A stretch of 64,000 bases of DNA from an uncultured Bacteroidales bacterium (lineage in GTDB: Bacteria > Bacteroidota > Bacteroidia > Bacteroidales > UBA932), in contig CAMJBH010000011.1 in the NCBI GenBank assembly GCA_946403855.1, forward strand, positions 18,209 through 82,208, written 5' to 3'. The notes below the pieces were generated by a model that saw only the letters and a program-made list of their open reading frames with translations, searched no databases and was not told where the DNA came from. Of the stretch, positions 1 through 8,045 are shown in pieces. The position numbers and the translations under genes are program-made. The first letter of the stretch is position 1. Each line of letters opens with the position of its first letter.

Positions 1-148
1 CAAAGCCCACCACGTCGTCTGTCTGCCAGCAGTGCAGGGAGATGGGGGTCTTTTCGAGAATTTCAACGGCTTTGTCTGTGTCCACGCCAAGGGCGGCATA
101 ACGTTCCTTGGCAATCTCGTAGGACTTCAGGATCTGTGATTCGTTCAT
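1..148 (-). CDS. rhaA: L-rhamnose isomerase, N-terminal part (cut by window edge)
   Basis: Only the first 49 codons are present; the gene runs off the left edge. L-rhamnose isomerase converts L-rhamnose to L-rhamnulose in the cytoplasm, the step before the kinase. The visible protein starts MNESQILKSYEIAKERYA and ends with the family motif ISLHCWQTDDVVGF. The ATG at 148 lies one base after the rhaB stop codon, so the two genes are read as one operon with rhaB first. Recognition rests on this short N-terminus, but the motif is distinctive. Confidence 0.88.
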   Translation of the reverse strand, partial: MNESQILKSYEIAKERYAALGVDTDKAVEILEKTPISLHCWQTDDVVGF

Positions 149-149
149 G

Positions 150-1595
150 TTATTTATTATTTGGTTTGAATTCTTTGACTTTGAAAGTGCCGGCAATCAT
201 GCCGCGCATCTCCTTGAGGCTACCTGCAAGGCCTGCGGTACGGGCCTGCAGCATGAGATTGCCGATTGCCGTGGCCTCGGTCGGTCCTGCTACGACAGGA
301 ATGCCTATAGCGTCGGCGGTCCACTGGTTGAGCAGGTCATTGGCACTGCCGCCTCCGATTATGTGAAGTCTTTCTATCGGGAAGGGCGCAAAGCCTTTCA
401 GAAGATCGAGCACCTCTCTATACCGGTCCGCAAGGGAATGATATATGCAGCTAACCACTTGGGCGTCTGACAGATTCTTCACTTCGTTCAGAATGACAGC
501 TTGGCCATCCCGGGCGGAGCGAAGGACCTCCTCCAGCATGTTGTCAGGCGCTGAGAAGCGGCTGTCGTCTGGATTGATGCGCCCCTCGAAAGAGGCCTCG
601 CTGAGAGCCATCTGCACAAGTTCCGGATATGTATAGTCCCTGCCCGCTGCCTTCCACTGCGCCCGGCATTGCTCGAGAATCCACATGCCGGTTATGTTCT
701 TCAGGAAGCGGGTAGTACCGTCTATGCCGCCCTCGTTGGTGAAATTGGCGGCAGCCGACGCTGCATTCATGATGGGGTACGGGAGTTCTATTCCCATAAG
801 GCTCCATGTGCCGCTACTCAAGTAGGCAAAATGCCCGTCAGGTGCCGGAACGGCAGCTATTGCGGAAGCTGTATCGTGGCCTGCCACAGCCACCACGGGC
901 ACGGGGCCCATACCGGTGGATGCGGCAAGATCAGCCTTCAGAGGCCCTATTACCGTGCCCGGCTGGACAATGGGAAGCAACACGTCTGTGCGTATGCCAA
1001 GACGGCCAAGCAGTTCTTTGTTGAACTGGCGGGCAGCCTGGTCCATCATTCCGGAGGTGGATGCATCGGTGTACTCGCATACGGCCCGCCCGGTCAGCAT
1101 CCAGGCCATGAGGTCCGGCATGAAAAGGATAGCAGCGGCTTCGGCCAGGGCTGCATCGGCGGCTTTGGTCTGGGCATACAGCTGAAAAATGGTGTTGAAG
1201 TCCATTATCTGAATGCCGGTGACCGAATACAGTTCCTCGCGCGGTATGATCTTGAAAACCTCTTCAGGGACGCCTTGGGTGTATGGGTCGCGATAGGCCC
1301 TGGGAAGAGCCAGAAGGCGACCGTCTGCGGATATGCAGCCAAAGTCCACGCCCCAAGTGTCTATTCCGATGGAATCAAGCCGGATGCCGTCCCTGCCCAG
1401 CTTGGTCAGGCACTGGACGAAATGGTCGTACATGGCGTTGACATCCCAGAACAACTTGCCTCCCTGATTCACAGGAGAATTAGGGAAACGGTAAACCTCT
1501 TCGGTCTTGAACGATCCGCCGGAGAAGGTGCCCAGGATGGCACGTCCGCTCGTGGCGCCGCAGTCGAAGGCAAGGAAACGATATTCGCTTTTCAT
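150..1595 (-). CDS. rhaB: Rhamnulokinase
   Basis: FGGY-family sugar kinase, 481 aa, of normal length for the family. It phosphorylates L-rhamnulose to L-rhamnulose-1-phosphate. The N-terminal phosphate-binding stretch FDCGATSGRAILG, the IDTWGVDFG motif and the late LHIIGGGSANDLLNQW motif are all present. I chose the start MKSEYRF at 1595; an ATG three codons upstream at 1604 would lie inside the -7 promoter element. About residues 366-376 read VILNEVKNLSD. This is the in-frame translation of a dispersed repeat also found in non-coding DNA of the window, so the surface loop there seems to have been built from a repeat insertion. The enzyme is probably still active because the flanking family motifs are intact. 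Confidence 0.93.
   Translation of the reverse strand: MKSEYRFLAFDCGATSGRAILGTFSGGSFKTEEVYRFPNSPVNQGGKLFWDVNAMYDHFVQCLTKLGRDGIRLDSIGIDTWGVDFGCISADGRLLALPRAYRDPYTQGVPEEVFKIIPREELYSVTGIQIMDFNTIFQLYAQTKAADAALAEAAAILFMPDLMAWMLTGRAVCEYTDASTSGMMDQAARQFNKELLGRLGIRTDVLLPIVQPGTVIGPLKADLAASTGMGPVPVVAVAGHDTASAIAAVPAPDGHFAYLSSGTWSLMGIELPYPIMNAASAAANFTNEGGIDGTTRFLKNITGMWILEQCRAQWKAAGRDYTYPELVQMALSEASFEGRINPDDSRFSAPDNMLEEVLRSARDGQAVILNEVKNLSDAQVVSCIYHSLADRYREVLDLLKGFAPFPIERLHIIGGGSANDLLNQWTADAIGIPVVAGPTEATAIGNLMLQARTAGLAGSLKEMRGMIAGTFKVKEFKPNNK
472..498. repeat. Dispersed GAAGAATCT repeat copy inside rhaB
   Basis: The plus strand reads AGATTCTTCACTTCGTTCAG followed by AATGACA. This is the reverse complement of the repeat at 28602-28626 (TCATTCTGAACGAAGTGAAG, then AATCT). 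It lies in frame in rhaB and encodes VILNEVKNL. Other relatives are at 63459-63516 and 63888-63925. Confidence 0.8.
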
Positions 1596-1601
1596 ATACC
1601 A

Positions 1602-1609
1602 CAAATGTA
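1602..1609 (-). promoter_or_regulatory. Bacteroidetes -7 element of rhaBA promoter
   Basis: On the minus strand this reads TACATTTG, matching TAnnTTTG. A TTG (-33) lies 19 bases upstream, at about 1630-1632. Only 6 bases separate the element from the rhaB ATG at 1595, so the transcript would have almost no leader. Confidence 0.6.
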
Positions 1610-1621
1610 AATAAAATGAGT

Positions 1622-1629
1622 TATATTTG
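1622..1629 (+). promoter_or_regulatory. -7 element of sod promoter
   Basis: TATATTTG, a perfect TAnnTTTG match, lies 19 bases before the sod ATG at 1649 and diverges from the rhaB promoter. No clear -33 TTTG is visible at the usual distance. Confidence 0.55.
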
Positions 1630-1648
1630 CAATAAACATCAAAACGTT

Positions 1649-2236
1649 ATGACCTTCAATCCTTTTTCTATCGTGGCCCTGCCTTATGCCCAGGACGCCC
1701 TCGCGCCGGTTATCAGCGCACAGACTGTTGCATTCCACTATGGCAAGCATCTCCAGACATACATCAATAACCTCAATGCCGCTCTTCCCGGCAGCGGATT
1801 TGAGGGAAAATCGTTGGAGGACATAGTCAAAGAAGCCGAAGGCGGCATTTTCAACAACGCCGGCCAGGTGCTCAACCATACTTTGTATTTTACCCAATTC
1901 AAGCCCGCCGGATCGCCGTCGGCACCGTCCGGGGCGCTGGCAGATGCCATCACCCGCGATTTTGGCAGCTTCGAGGCTTTCAAGGAAGAATTCCAGAAGA
2001 AGGGCGCCGGGCTCTTCGGCTCAGGATGGGTATGGCTTTCCGCTGACGCTCAGGGAAAACTCGTCATAACCCAGGAGACAAACGCAGGCAACCCGGTCCG
2101 CCGCGGTCTTAAACCCCTGCTCACCTTCGACGTTTGGGAGCACGCCTACTACCTCGACTACCAGAACCGCAGGCCGGACCATCTGGCCGCCCTTTGGGAA
2201 ATTATCGACTGGGACGTCGTAGCCTCCAGATATTAG
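1649..2236 (+). CDS. sodB: Fe/Mn superoxide dismutase
   Basis: Cytoplasmic superoxide dismutase, 195 aa, normal length. It dismutates superoxide to oxygen and peroxide. The four metal ligands are visible: H30 (TVAFHYGKHL), H77 (LNHTLYF), and D161 and H165 (TFDVWEHAYY). The start MTFNPFSIVALPYA fits the usual N-terminus of the family; an upstream in-frame ATG at 1616 overlaps the promoter and was rejected. The gene stands alone with its own -7 element. Its 3' end overlaps the convergent mscS-like gene by four bases. Which metal it uses cannot be settled from sequence alone; many Bacteroidales enzymes accept Fe or Mn. Confidence 0.95.
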   Translation: MTFNPFSIVALPYAQDALAPVISAQTVAFHYGKHLQTYINNLNAALPGSGFEGKSLEDIVKEAEGGIFNNAGQVLNHTLYFTQFKPAGSPSAPSGALADAITRDFGSFEAFKEEFQKKGAGLFGSGWVWLSADAQGKLVITQETNAGNPVRRGLKPLLTFDVWEHAYYLDYQNRRPDHLAALWEIIDWDVVASRY

Positions 2237-3156
2237 CTCTTGATGTGTATGTCCATCTGAGGGAACGGGAAGCCGAATCCAGACTCCGGAAGTTCTTTAT
2301 AAATTGCATCATTGATAGCAAAATAGACATTCCAGTAATCGGCATTCCTGACCCACCCTCGGAGGATAAACTCCACCGAACTGGCGGACAAAGACGATAC
2401 AGCGGCAAACGGATCCTCGGCCCCTGCAGTTGCAGAGTCGAGGATTTTGCTGTTCGAACGGGCTATTTCAACTAGCTTGGCCTTACACGCTTCGGCGTCC
2501 ACACCGTACTCAAGTCCAATCTTCCATTCCAGCCTTCTCAATGGATTCTTGGAATAGTTGTTTATGTTACCGTTCGCAAGTGTTCCGTGGGGTATAGTAA
2601 CACTGCGGTTGTCCGGGAGCGTGAGGCGCGTGCTTACGATAGACATCTCCGTGACTGTACCGGCGTAACCCTGGGCCTCGATGAAATCCCCTACCTTGAA
2701 TGGCTTGAAAGCCAGGATGAGCAAGCCTCCGGAAAAATTCTGGAGGGTACCGCTCATGGCCATACCTATAGCCACGCCGCCACCGGCGAGGAGAGCTGCA
2801 AGCGAAGTCGTATTAACGCCCAATGTGCTAATTGTCAAAACAATTAACAAAATTGTCAACGTTACTGAAGTAAAACTCGAGACAAATGATGCAACTGTTT
2901 TATCAGTCCCGCGCCTGTCGAACATTCTCTTCAGCGCCTTTTTGACAAGTTTAATCACCCACGCGCCGACAAAATATATAATGAACGCCAGGAGGACCTT
3001 GAGCCCGAAATGAATGGCATCCACACCCAACTGATGCAAAGCCGCGGCAGGATCGGTTGCCAGGGCCTCAGCAAAATTGCTGGCGGCCACCTTTGCAGAA
3101 TCCACCTTGCTGTTTAGCTCCTCAGAAGTAACAAATGGATTTGTTTGAAGTATCAT
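2233..3156 (-). CDS. Small-conductance mechanosensitive channel (MscS family)
   Basis: A 307-residue inner-membrane channel that opens under membrane tension to release osmolytes. There is a hydrophobic N-terminal region, then the pore-lining TM3 with the Gly/Ala pattern LLAGGGVAIGMAMSGTLQNF, followed by the MscS beta-domain signature FKVGDFIEAQGYAGTV. Its length is close to that of E. coli MscS. The ATG at 3156 was chosen because a TATCTTTG element (3162-3169) sits just before it. The gene lies 21 bases downstream of the CDF exporter on the same strand and may be read from both promoters. The C-terminal tail DAEACKAKLVEIARSNSKIL fits the cytosolic alpha/beta domain. Confidence 0.92.
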   Translation of the reverse strand: MILQTNPFVTSEELNSKVDSAKVAASNFAEALATDPAAALHQLGVDAIHFGLKVLLAFIIYFVGAWVIKLVKKALKRMFDRRGTDKTVASFVSSFTSVTLTILLIVLTISTLGVNTTSLAALLAGGGVAIGMAMSGTLQNFSGGLLILAFKPFKVGDFIEAQGYAGTVTEMSIVSTRLTLPDNRSVTIPHGTLANGNINNYSKNPLRRLEWKIGLEYGVDAEACKAKLVEIARSNSKILDSATAGAEDPFAAVSSLSASSVEFILRGWVRNADYWNVYFAINDAIYKELPESGFGFPFPQMDIHIKS

Positions 3157-3177
3157 GAGGACAAAGATACACAAAAA

Positions 3178-4095
3178 TCAGCAACAATCATGATCGTGGC
3201 AGACGCTTCCCTCGTGTTCGGTCTCAATGGTAGCGTGCGATATGCCCGCATGACGGAGGTGGTGCTTTATTTCAGCGACCACGTTTTCCGCTTCCGCATC
3301 AGCAGAAACGACCACATGAGCCGTGAGGGCGGTTTCGGTGGTGCTGATAGGCCATATATGGACATGATGTACGTCCTTGACGCCTTCTACTTCATTGATT
3401 TCGGACAGCACCTCAGCCCGGTCAATGCTTTCAGGCACAGCATCGATGCTCATCCGTATGCTTTCCGACAGCAGATCCCAAGTTCCGACGAGGATGACAG
3501 CGGCAATTACGATTCCGATAATAGGATCGATGAAGTTCCATCCTGTGTAGTATATCACTATACCTGATATTACGACTCCGACAGAGACAAGCGTATCAGC
3601 CGCCATATGCAGAAATGCGCCGCGTGTATTGATGTCTTTCTTTTGATGCTTCATCAGCAGAAAAGCTGTAAGGCCATTAATGACTATGCCCACGGCGGCT
3701 GTCCAGGCCACCGCGCTGCCGTCAACGGCGACAGGAGCCATGAGTTTGTGCACACTTTCTACCAAAATGGCCCCAACTGCAACAAGCAGAATCACGGCAT
3801 TGAGCAAAGAAATCAACACTGAGCCTTTACGATAACCGTATGTAAACTTTTCCGTAGGCTTGGTGAGAGCAAGGTGAAAAGCAATCAACGCCAGAAGCAG
3901 CGAAAACACGTCGCTGAGATTGTGTCCGGCGTCAGACAGCAGTCCGAGGGAATTTTTCCAAAGCCCGACTCCGGCTTCAATGAGCACGAAAGCCAAGTTC
4001 AGGGCAATTGATACTATATATATTTTCTTGAGGCCTTCGTTACCGGCTATCTGGCCGTGGTCGTGATGATGATGGTGATGATGTTCGTGTTCCAT
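3178..4095 (-). CDS. CDF-family metal cation exporter (zinc type)
   Basis: Cation diffusion facilitator of 305 aa that exports Zn2+ or a similar metal in exchange for protons across the inner membrane. It begins MEHEHHHHHHHDHG, a histidine-rich metal-binding tail, and ends CHDHDCC. The transport-site motifs are LLSDAGHNLSDV in TM2 and FLHMAADTLVS in TM5. A C-terminal cytoplasmic ferredoxin-like domain follows (about residue 205 onward, DAVPESIDRAEVLSEI). The start at 4095 is preceded by a TACATTTG element. The His-rich ends argue for zinc, but cobalt or cadmium cannot be excluded. Confidence 0.92.
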   Translation of the reverse strand: MEHEHHHHHHHDHGQIAGNEGLKKIYIVSIALNLAFVLIEAGVGLWKNSLGLLSDAGHNLSDVFSLLLALIAFHLALTKPTEKFTYGYRKGSVLISLLNAVILLVAVGAILVESVHKLMAPVAVDGSAVAWTAAVGIVINGLTAFLLMKHQKKDINTRGAFLHMAADTLVSVGVVISGIVIYYTGWNFIDPIIGIVIAAVILVGTWDLLSESIRMSIDAVPESIDRAEVLSEINEVEGVKDVHHVHIWPISTTETALTAHVVVSADAEAENVVAEIKHHLRHAGISHATIETEHEGSVCHDHDCC

Positions 4096-4109
4096 AATTA
4101 AAATTTTTG

Positions 4110-4117
4110 CAAATGTA
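4110..4117 (-). promoter_or_regulatory. -7 element of CDF exporter gene
   Basis: On the minus strand this reads TACATTTG, 14 bases before the ATG at 4095. Confidence 0.5.
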
Positions 4118-4162
4118 CACACATGCTCCTAAACCTGCAATCCCCAATTTTTGTGAAAATAA

Positions 4163-4261
4163 CTCTACAATAACTCTATACTGCAATTCTACAAAACGCG
4201 ATATATTGACTGATTATCAACCGTTTAACATTCTACAAGACAACATCCGGCAACCTCTACA
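4163..4261 (+). promoter_or_regulatory. CTCTACA direct repeats upstream of the phosphate operon
   Basis: Five related heptamers on the same strand: CTCTACA (4163), CTCTATA (4174), TTCTACA (4187), TTCTACA (4231) and CTCTACA (4255). The first two are 11 bases apart and the outer pairs are 24 apart. Same-strand heptamers with about 11-base spacing are typical of PhoB/OmpR-type response regulators. The last copy ends five bases before the -33 TTTG. That this is a Pho box is inferred from the content of the operon. Confidence 0.45.
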
Positions 4262-4266
4262 AGTGT

Positions 4267-4297
4267 TTTGAAAAGACAAAAATTATCTCTATTTTTA
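4267..4297 (+). promoter_or_regulatory. Promoter of the DUF47 operon
   Basis: TTTG (4267-4270), a 19-base spacer and TATTTTTA (4290-4297), which differs from TAnnTTTG in its last base. The first gene starts at 4325. Confidence 0.5.
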
Positions 4298-4324
4298 CAA
4301 CAAACCACAGTTAATGCACGAATA

Positions 4325-4987
4325 ATGGGATTACTAGACATTTTCACCAACAAAAACGCCGACAAACTGGCAAACGGAATAAACCAGCTTCTAGGCCTTG
4401 TTGACAACTCCATACTGGTATTCAAAGACGGTGTCAAAAACTACCTCTACTACGACGAATCCGGTTTCTCCGACAGCCTCGCTTCCATGGCCTCACTCGA
4501 GGCCGAAACCGGCGCCCTGTTCCGTCAGATCGAAAGCAGCCTCTATTCCAGGGGCAACCTCGTCCGCTCACGCGGCGACATCATGCGGCTCCTGGAGCGC
4601 TTCGAACACATTATATCTATAGTAAGCGCAGACCTCATACAGTTCGAAATCGAGGCCCCGAAGATTCCCTCGGAGCTGAAAAAGGAATTCATGAAGCTCA
4701 CCGAGCTCGCCTCGCTTGCTGTAGAATCGTCCATTCCCGGTGCTAAAGCATACTTCACAGCCCCTAAAGACGTAGCCGAGACCACCAACCGCGTTTACTT
4801 TTACGAAAAGGAAGCAGTCAAACTCTCGCAGTCAATCAAAAGGACGGTCTTTCACGACATGGAGTCTCTCAAGCTCAGCGAAAAGTTCCACCTCCGTTAC
4901 TTCGCCCTGCACATAGAAGACCTCGCGAAAGCCGCCGTCAAAGTGGCTGAGCAGCTTTCGGTAATGGCCATCAAACGCTCGCTGTAA
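4325..4987 (+). CDS. DUF47 / PhoU-like phosphate-linked protein
   Basis: A 220-residue all-helical protein of the DUF47 family (divergent PhoU), recognised by the start MGLLDIFTNKNADKLANGIN, spaced acidic helices, and the late motif HDMESLKLSEKFHLRYF. Family members are usually encoded beside a PiT phosphate transporter and are thought to control it, possibly by binding metal or phosphate. Here the partner three bases downstream is a PiT-like domain fused to a DNA-binding domain, which supports a control role. I chose ATG 4325 over the upstream one at 4268 because the shorter form fits the family N-terminus and the promoter covers the upstream start. Confidence 0.85.
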   Translation: MGLLDIFTNKNADKLANGINQLLGLVDNSILVFKDGVKNYLYYDESGFSDSLASMASLEAETGALFRQIESSLYSRGNLVRSRGDIMRLLERFEHIISIVSADLIQFEIEAPKIPSELKKEFMKLTELASLAVESSIPGAKAYFTAPKDVAETTNRVYFYEKEAVKLSQSIKRTVFHDMESLKLSEKFHLRYFALHIEDLAKAAVKVAEQLSVMAIKRSL

Positions 4988-4990
4988 GCT

Positions 4991-6604
4991 ATGTTGGCCG
5001 CTGCATATATCTTCCTCAGCACCCTGCTCCCCGTGGTCTTGTTGGCCCTTCGGGACATACCCGTGGTCAACGGCTGCACGACGGCATCGGGGGCAGGAGA
5101 GAAGATATACATGAAAATACTGCTGCCGGTCGCTTTCCTGGCTGTCCTTATTTTCACTTGCATGCCCAATCCGGGCGGGAACCTCATATTCGGATATGTC
5201 TCGGACTTCCCTTCCGGATCGCTGCTGCTGCCTGTGGGAATAGCCACTCTAGCTTCTGTGGTGCTCACGCTGCGCATCAGCCGCTTCCCGGCTATTCAGT
5301 TCGCCTTCGTCGGTTCCCTTTTCGGCCTCAAGAGCGCTTACGGCAGCGGCCCCGGCTGGACAGAATCGTCGGCATGCATCATTTCCTGGATCGCGGCGCC
5401 GCTGCTTTGCGGTGTCCTGGCGGCAGGCATCTACAAGCTCACCGTCGCCTTGGTCAAAGGCAACAGCACTCATTTTATTATTCTTGAGTCACGGCTCCTG
5501 AAGTTTTCCACCGTAGCGGCTCTTCTGCTGGTAGTGGCGTATGCCTTCAACAACTCTCTAGTTTTCAATTGTCTGCCCATAGCCGAATACGGCCCAGGGC
5601 TGAGGGCGGCCGCCATGACCGCCGGCGTGGCCATCACTGGAGTCCTGCTTAGCTTCAGAAGGGCGTCCGCCCACCGTTACACCGTCGCAGACTCCGACCT
5701 GGACGTTGAATCCGAGTCGATACTTCCGGTCCTTCTGTCAATGGCGCTGGTCCTGGCACTGTTCTGCGCAGGATTCCTCCGCCGCATTGGACTATGTGCC
5801 ACCCCCCTTCCCGCCGGCCTGCTGTTCATTGCCGCACTCACCGGCGTCAGCCTTGCCAGAGACCGGGCTCTAGTAGAAGGCGAAAGCATTGCCAGATGCG
5901 CATTCTCCGCAGTTCTGTCCCCGCTGTTGGGCGCCATGTTTTGTTACAGCCTCTGCCGCATCATCGACGGCGACCTCATGAATACGCTGCTCGTACTGGG
6001 ACTTGCCGGCATCATTACCGCCGTTGTGCTGTTCCTGCAGTGGCAGAGCCGCAAAAAACTTCAGACTCAATTCATCAGCGCCCGAGAGCAGCAGGTTTAC
6101 AATGCCCGCAAATCCCTCTCGGCTCTTGAAGTCAAAGCCGAAATGACTGAAAAGGACCTCATAGGCAAACTCGAATTCAAGCGCAAGGAGCTGGTGGACT
6201 TCGCCGTGGGCGTAAGCGACCAGAAGCGTTTCATGGAAAAGTTTTACGAAGACCTCAAATCGGTAAGATACATGTCCGACGGCAAGGACAAAGACGCCGG
6301 GCTTGACAGGCTGCTTTCCACTCTCCGCGAGAGGATGTACTTCTCAAGGGAAATGAATGACTTTTATGCCCGCACCGAAGTGCTCCACAAAGACTTCAAC
6401 ATGCGCCTTTCCGAAGCGTATCCGAACCTCACTGAGAATGAAAAGAAGTTGGCGAACCTTCTCCGCCAGGGCTTTTCCAGCAAATACATAGCATCGTTGA
6501 TGAACATTACGCCCAAGAGCGCAGAAATCAACCGCTACAGGCTCCGGGCAAAGCTCGGACTCAAAAGAAGCGACAACCTAGTCCAATTTATAAAATCTAT
6601 TTAA
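4991..6604 (+). CDS. PiT-like membrane domain fused to LuxR-type HTH regulator
   Basis: 537 aa. Residues 1-355 form about ten membrane helices. They carry weak echoes of the PiT (SLC20) phosphate transporter: LRDIPVVNGCTTASGAG where PiT has its first GANDxANAxGT...GSGA repeat, ISWIAAPLLCG as in the PiT SWxxSPLxGG motif, and FNNSLVFNCLPIAEYG near the second repeat. The catalytic Asn/Asp positions are mostly lost, so transport is doubtful. Residues 360-470 are charged and coiled-coil-like. Residues 478-537 (LTENEKKLANLLRQGFSSKY and onward) are a LuxR-like helix-turn-helix of the kind common in Bacteroidetes membrane regulators. I infer a phosphate-sensing membrane transcription factor. The gene follows DUF47 by three bases. 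The PiT relation was read by eye and needs a structure or profile search. Confidence 0.6.
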   Translation: MLAAAYIFLSTLLPVVLLALRDIPVVNGCTTASGAGEKIYMKILLPVAFLAVLIFTCMPNPGGNLIFGYVSDFPSGSLLLPVGIATLASVVLTLRISRFPAIQFAFVGSLFGLKSAYGSGPGWTESSACIISWIAAPLLCGVLAAGIYKLTVALVKGNSTHFIILESRLLKFSTVAALLLVVAYAFNNSLVFNCLPIAEYGPGLRAAAMTAGVAITGVLLSFRRASAHRYTVADSDLDVESESILPVLLSMALVLALFCAGFLRRIGLCATPLPAGLLFIAALTGVSLARDRALVEGESIARCAFSAVLSPLLGAMFCYSLCRIIDGDLMNTLLVLGLAGIITAVVLFLQWQSRKKLQTQFISAREQQVYNARKSLSALEVKAEMTEKDLIGKLEFKRKELVDFAVGVSDQKRFMEKFYEDLKSVRYMSDGKDKDAGLDRLLSTLRERMYFSREMNDFYARTEVLHKDFNMRLSEAYPNLTENEKKLANLLRQGFSSKYIASLMNITPKSAEINRYRLRAKLGLKRSDNLVQFIKSI

Positions 6605-6630
6605 CCCATACTATTACTAACCAATCTATT

Positions 6631-8028
6631 ATGCGTAAAATTCTTTTATCCCTCGCCGTATTGCTGACGGCTATAACCGCAGCACAGGCACAGAAGGTAG
6701 TTAAGTACAACCAGTACGGTGTTGCCGTGGAGTCTGATGTACTTGATGCCGAGTCCCAGGACGGCTTCCTGGTAATTGAATCGCCCAAGTCGGATTACAA
6801 AATCTGGTTCGACAACCGAATTCAGTTCGATGCAGGCGCCTTTTTCGGAGCCCCGGAATATGCCGACCCCATCGGAAACGGAGTGAGCATACGCCGCGCC
6901 CGTTTCGCCATCAAGGCACAGGTGGACAAAAACTGGTACGGTGAGTTCGACATGGACCTTGCTGACGGTTTGGTAGAGCTCAAAGACGCGATCGTCCGCT
7001 ACACCGGAATCAAGAATCTTGAGCTTCAGGTCGGTAACTTCAAGGAGAATTTCTCCATCCAGCGCAACACATCTTCCCGCTACCTCATGTTCATGGAGCG
7101 TCCTATGGTTTGCTCCGCACTGGCACCGTCCCGTCACCTCGGATTCAATGCCAAATATGACAATCCCTGGCTCTGGGTCTCCGCAGGCCTCTTCGCCCAG
7201 GAAGGTGCAGGCGCCGAAGAAATCACCAACGTACAGGACAACAACAAGGACTTCGGCCGCGGCATCAGCCTGAAAAACAACACCGGCTATGCTGCAACAG
7301 CCAAGATCGTCCTCAGACCACTCTGCAAGCTCGATAACGCCAGCCTGCACATCGGTGCCGCTTACTCCTATCGCACCACCCTGCTGAGCTCAGCTACCGG
7401 CGAATGGGGCACCTACCGCGCCAGCGCCCGCAACTCCACCAGCATCAACCGCAAGAAGTACCTCGACACCAATAACCTCAAGGGCTATGACCACAACAAT
7501 CTCTGGACTGTCGAACTTGCAGGTCACTGGGGAGGCCTCCGTTATGAGGGTGCCTACATCGGCGACAACGTCCTATTCAAAGACGCAGCAAGTCCAGCAA
7601 GCATAACCACTTCCAATTTCGGCGGCTGGTACGTACAGGCAGGCTACCTGCTCTTCGGCGGCAAGCAGCGCTACGACTCCAAGGGCGCCAAGTACACCAG
7701 GGCCCTCCGCGGCCAGAAATGGGGCGACCTCGAACTCTGCGCCCGCTATGAGTTCTGCGACCTCAACGATTTCGGCAACAAAATTTACGGTGGCAGCGCA
7801 GAGGCCTACACAGTCGGTCTCAACTGGTGGGTCACCAACAACGTGCGCATGCAGCTCAACTACCAGTATAACAACAACGACCGCTATGCAAACGGCAAGG
7901 ACAAACTGAATGTCGGTCTGGATGCAGCCGGCAAGGCAGTCAAGGACTACACCAAGGTCGTAGCTCCCAACGGCAAAGCCGGCGTGGACTACAGCATGGT
8001 ATCTCTCCGTTTCGAGGTTGATTTCTAA
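6631..8028 (+). CDS. OprO/OprP-type outer-membrane porin
   Basis: A 465-residue beta-barrel protein with signal peptide MRKILLSLAVLLTAITAAQA. The barrel shows the phosphate-selective porin pattern: FDNRIQFDAGAFFG, SIRRARFAIKAQVDKNWYGE and IVRYTGIKNLELQVGNFKENFS, ending in an aromatic strand (SMVSLRFEVDF). Porins of this family let phosphate or polyphosphate cross the outer membrane in Pseudomonas. Among Bacteroidetes, substrate choice is rarely tested. Its place between a DUF47/PiT-like regulator and CYTH/DASS genes supports anion uptake. It lies 26 bases after the regulator gene and 17 before the lipoprotein. Confidence 0.85.
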   Translation: MRKILLSLAVLLTAITAAQAQKVVKYNQYGVAVESDVLDAESQDGFLVIESPKSDYKIWFDNRIQFDAGAFFGAPEYADPIGNGVSIRRARFAIKAQVDKNWYGEFDMDLADGLVELKDAIVRYTGIKNLELQVGNFKENFSIQRNTSSRYLMFMERPMVCSALAPSRHLGFNAKYDNPWLWVSAGLFAQEGAGAEEITNVQDNNKDFGRGISLKNNTGYAATAKIVLRPLCKLDNASLHIGAAYSYRTTLLSSATGEWGTYRASARNSTSINRKKYLDTNNLKGYDHNNLWTVELAGHWGGLRYEGAYIGDNVLFKDAASPASITTSNFGGWYVQAGYLLFGGKQRYDSKGAKYTRALRGQKWGDLELCARYEFCDLNDFGNKIYGGSAEAYTVGLNWWVTNNVRMQLNYQYNNNDRYANGKDKLNVGLDAAGKAVKDYTKVVAPNGKAGVDYSMVSLRFEVDF

Positions 8029-8045
8029 TATAAAGGCATATAATT

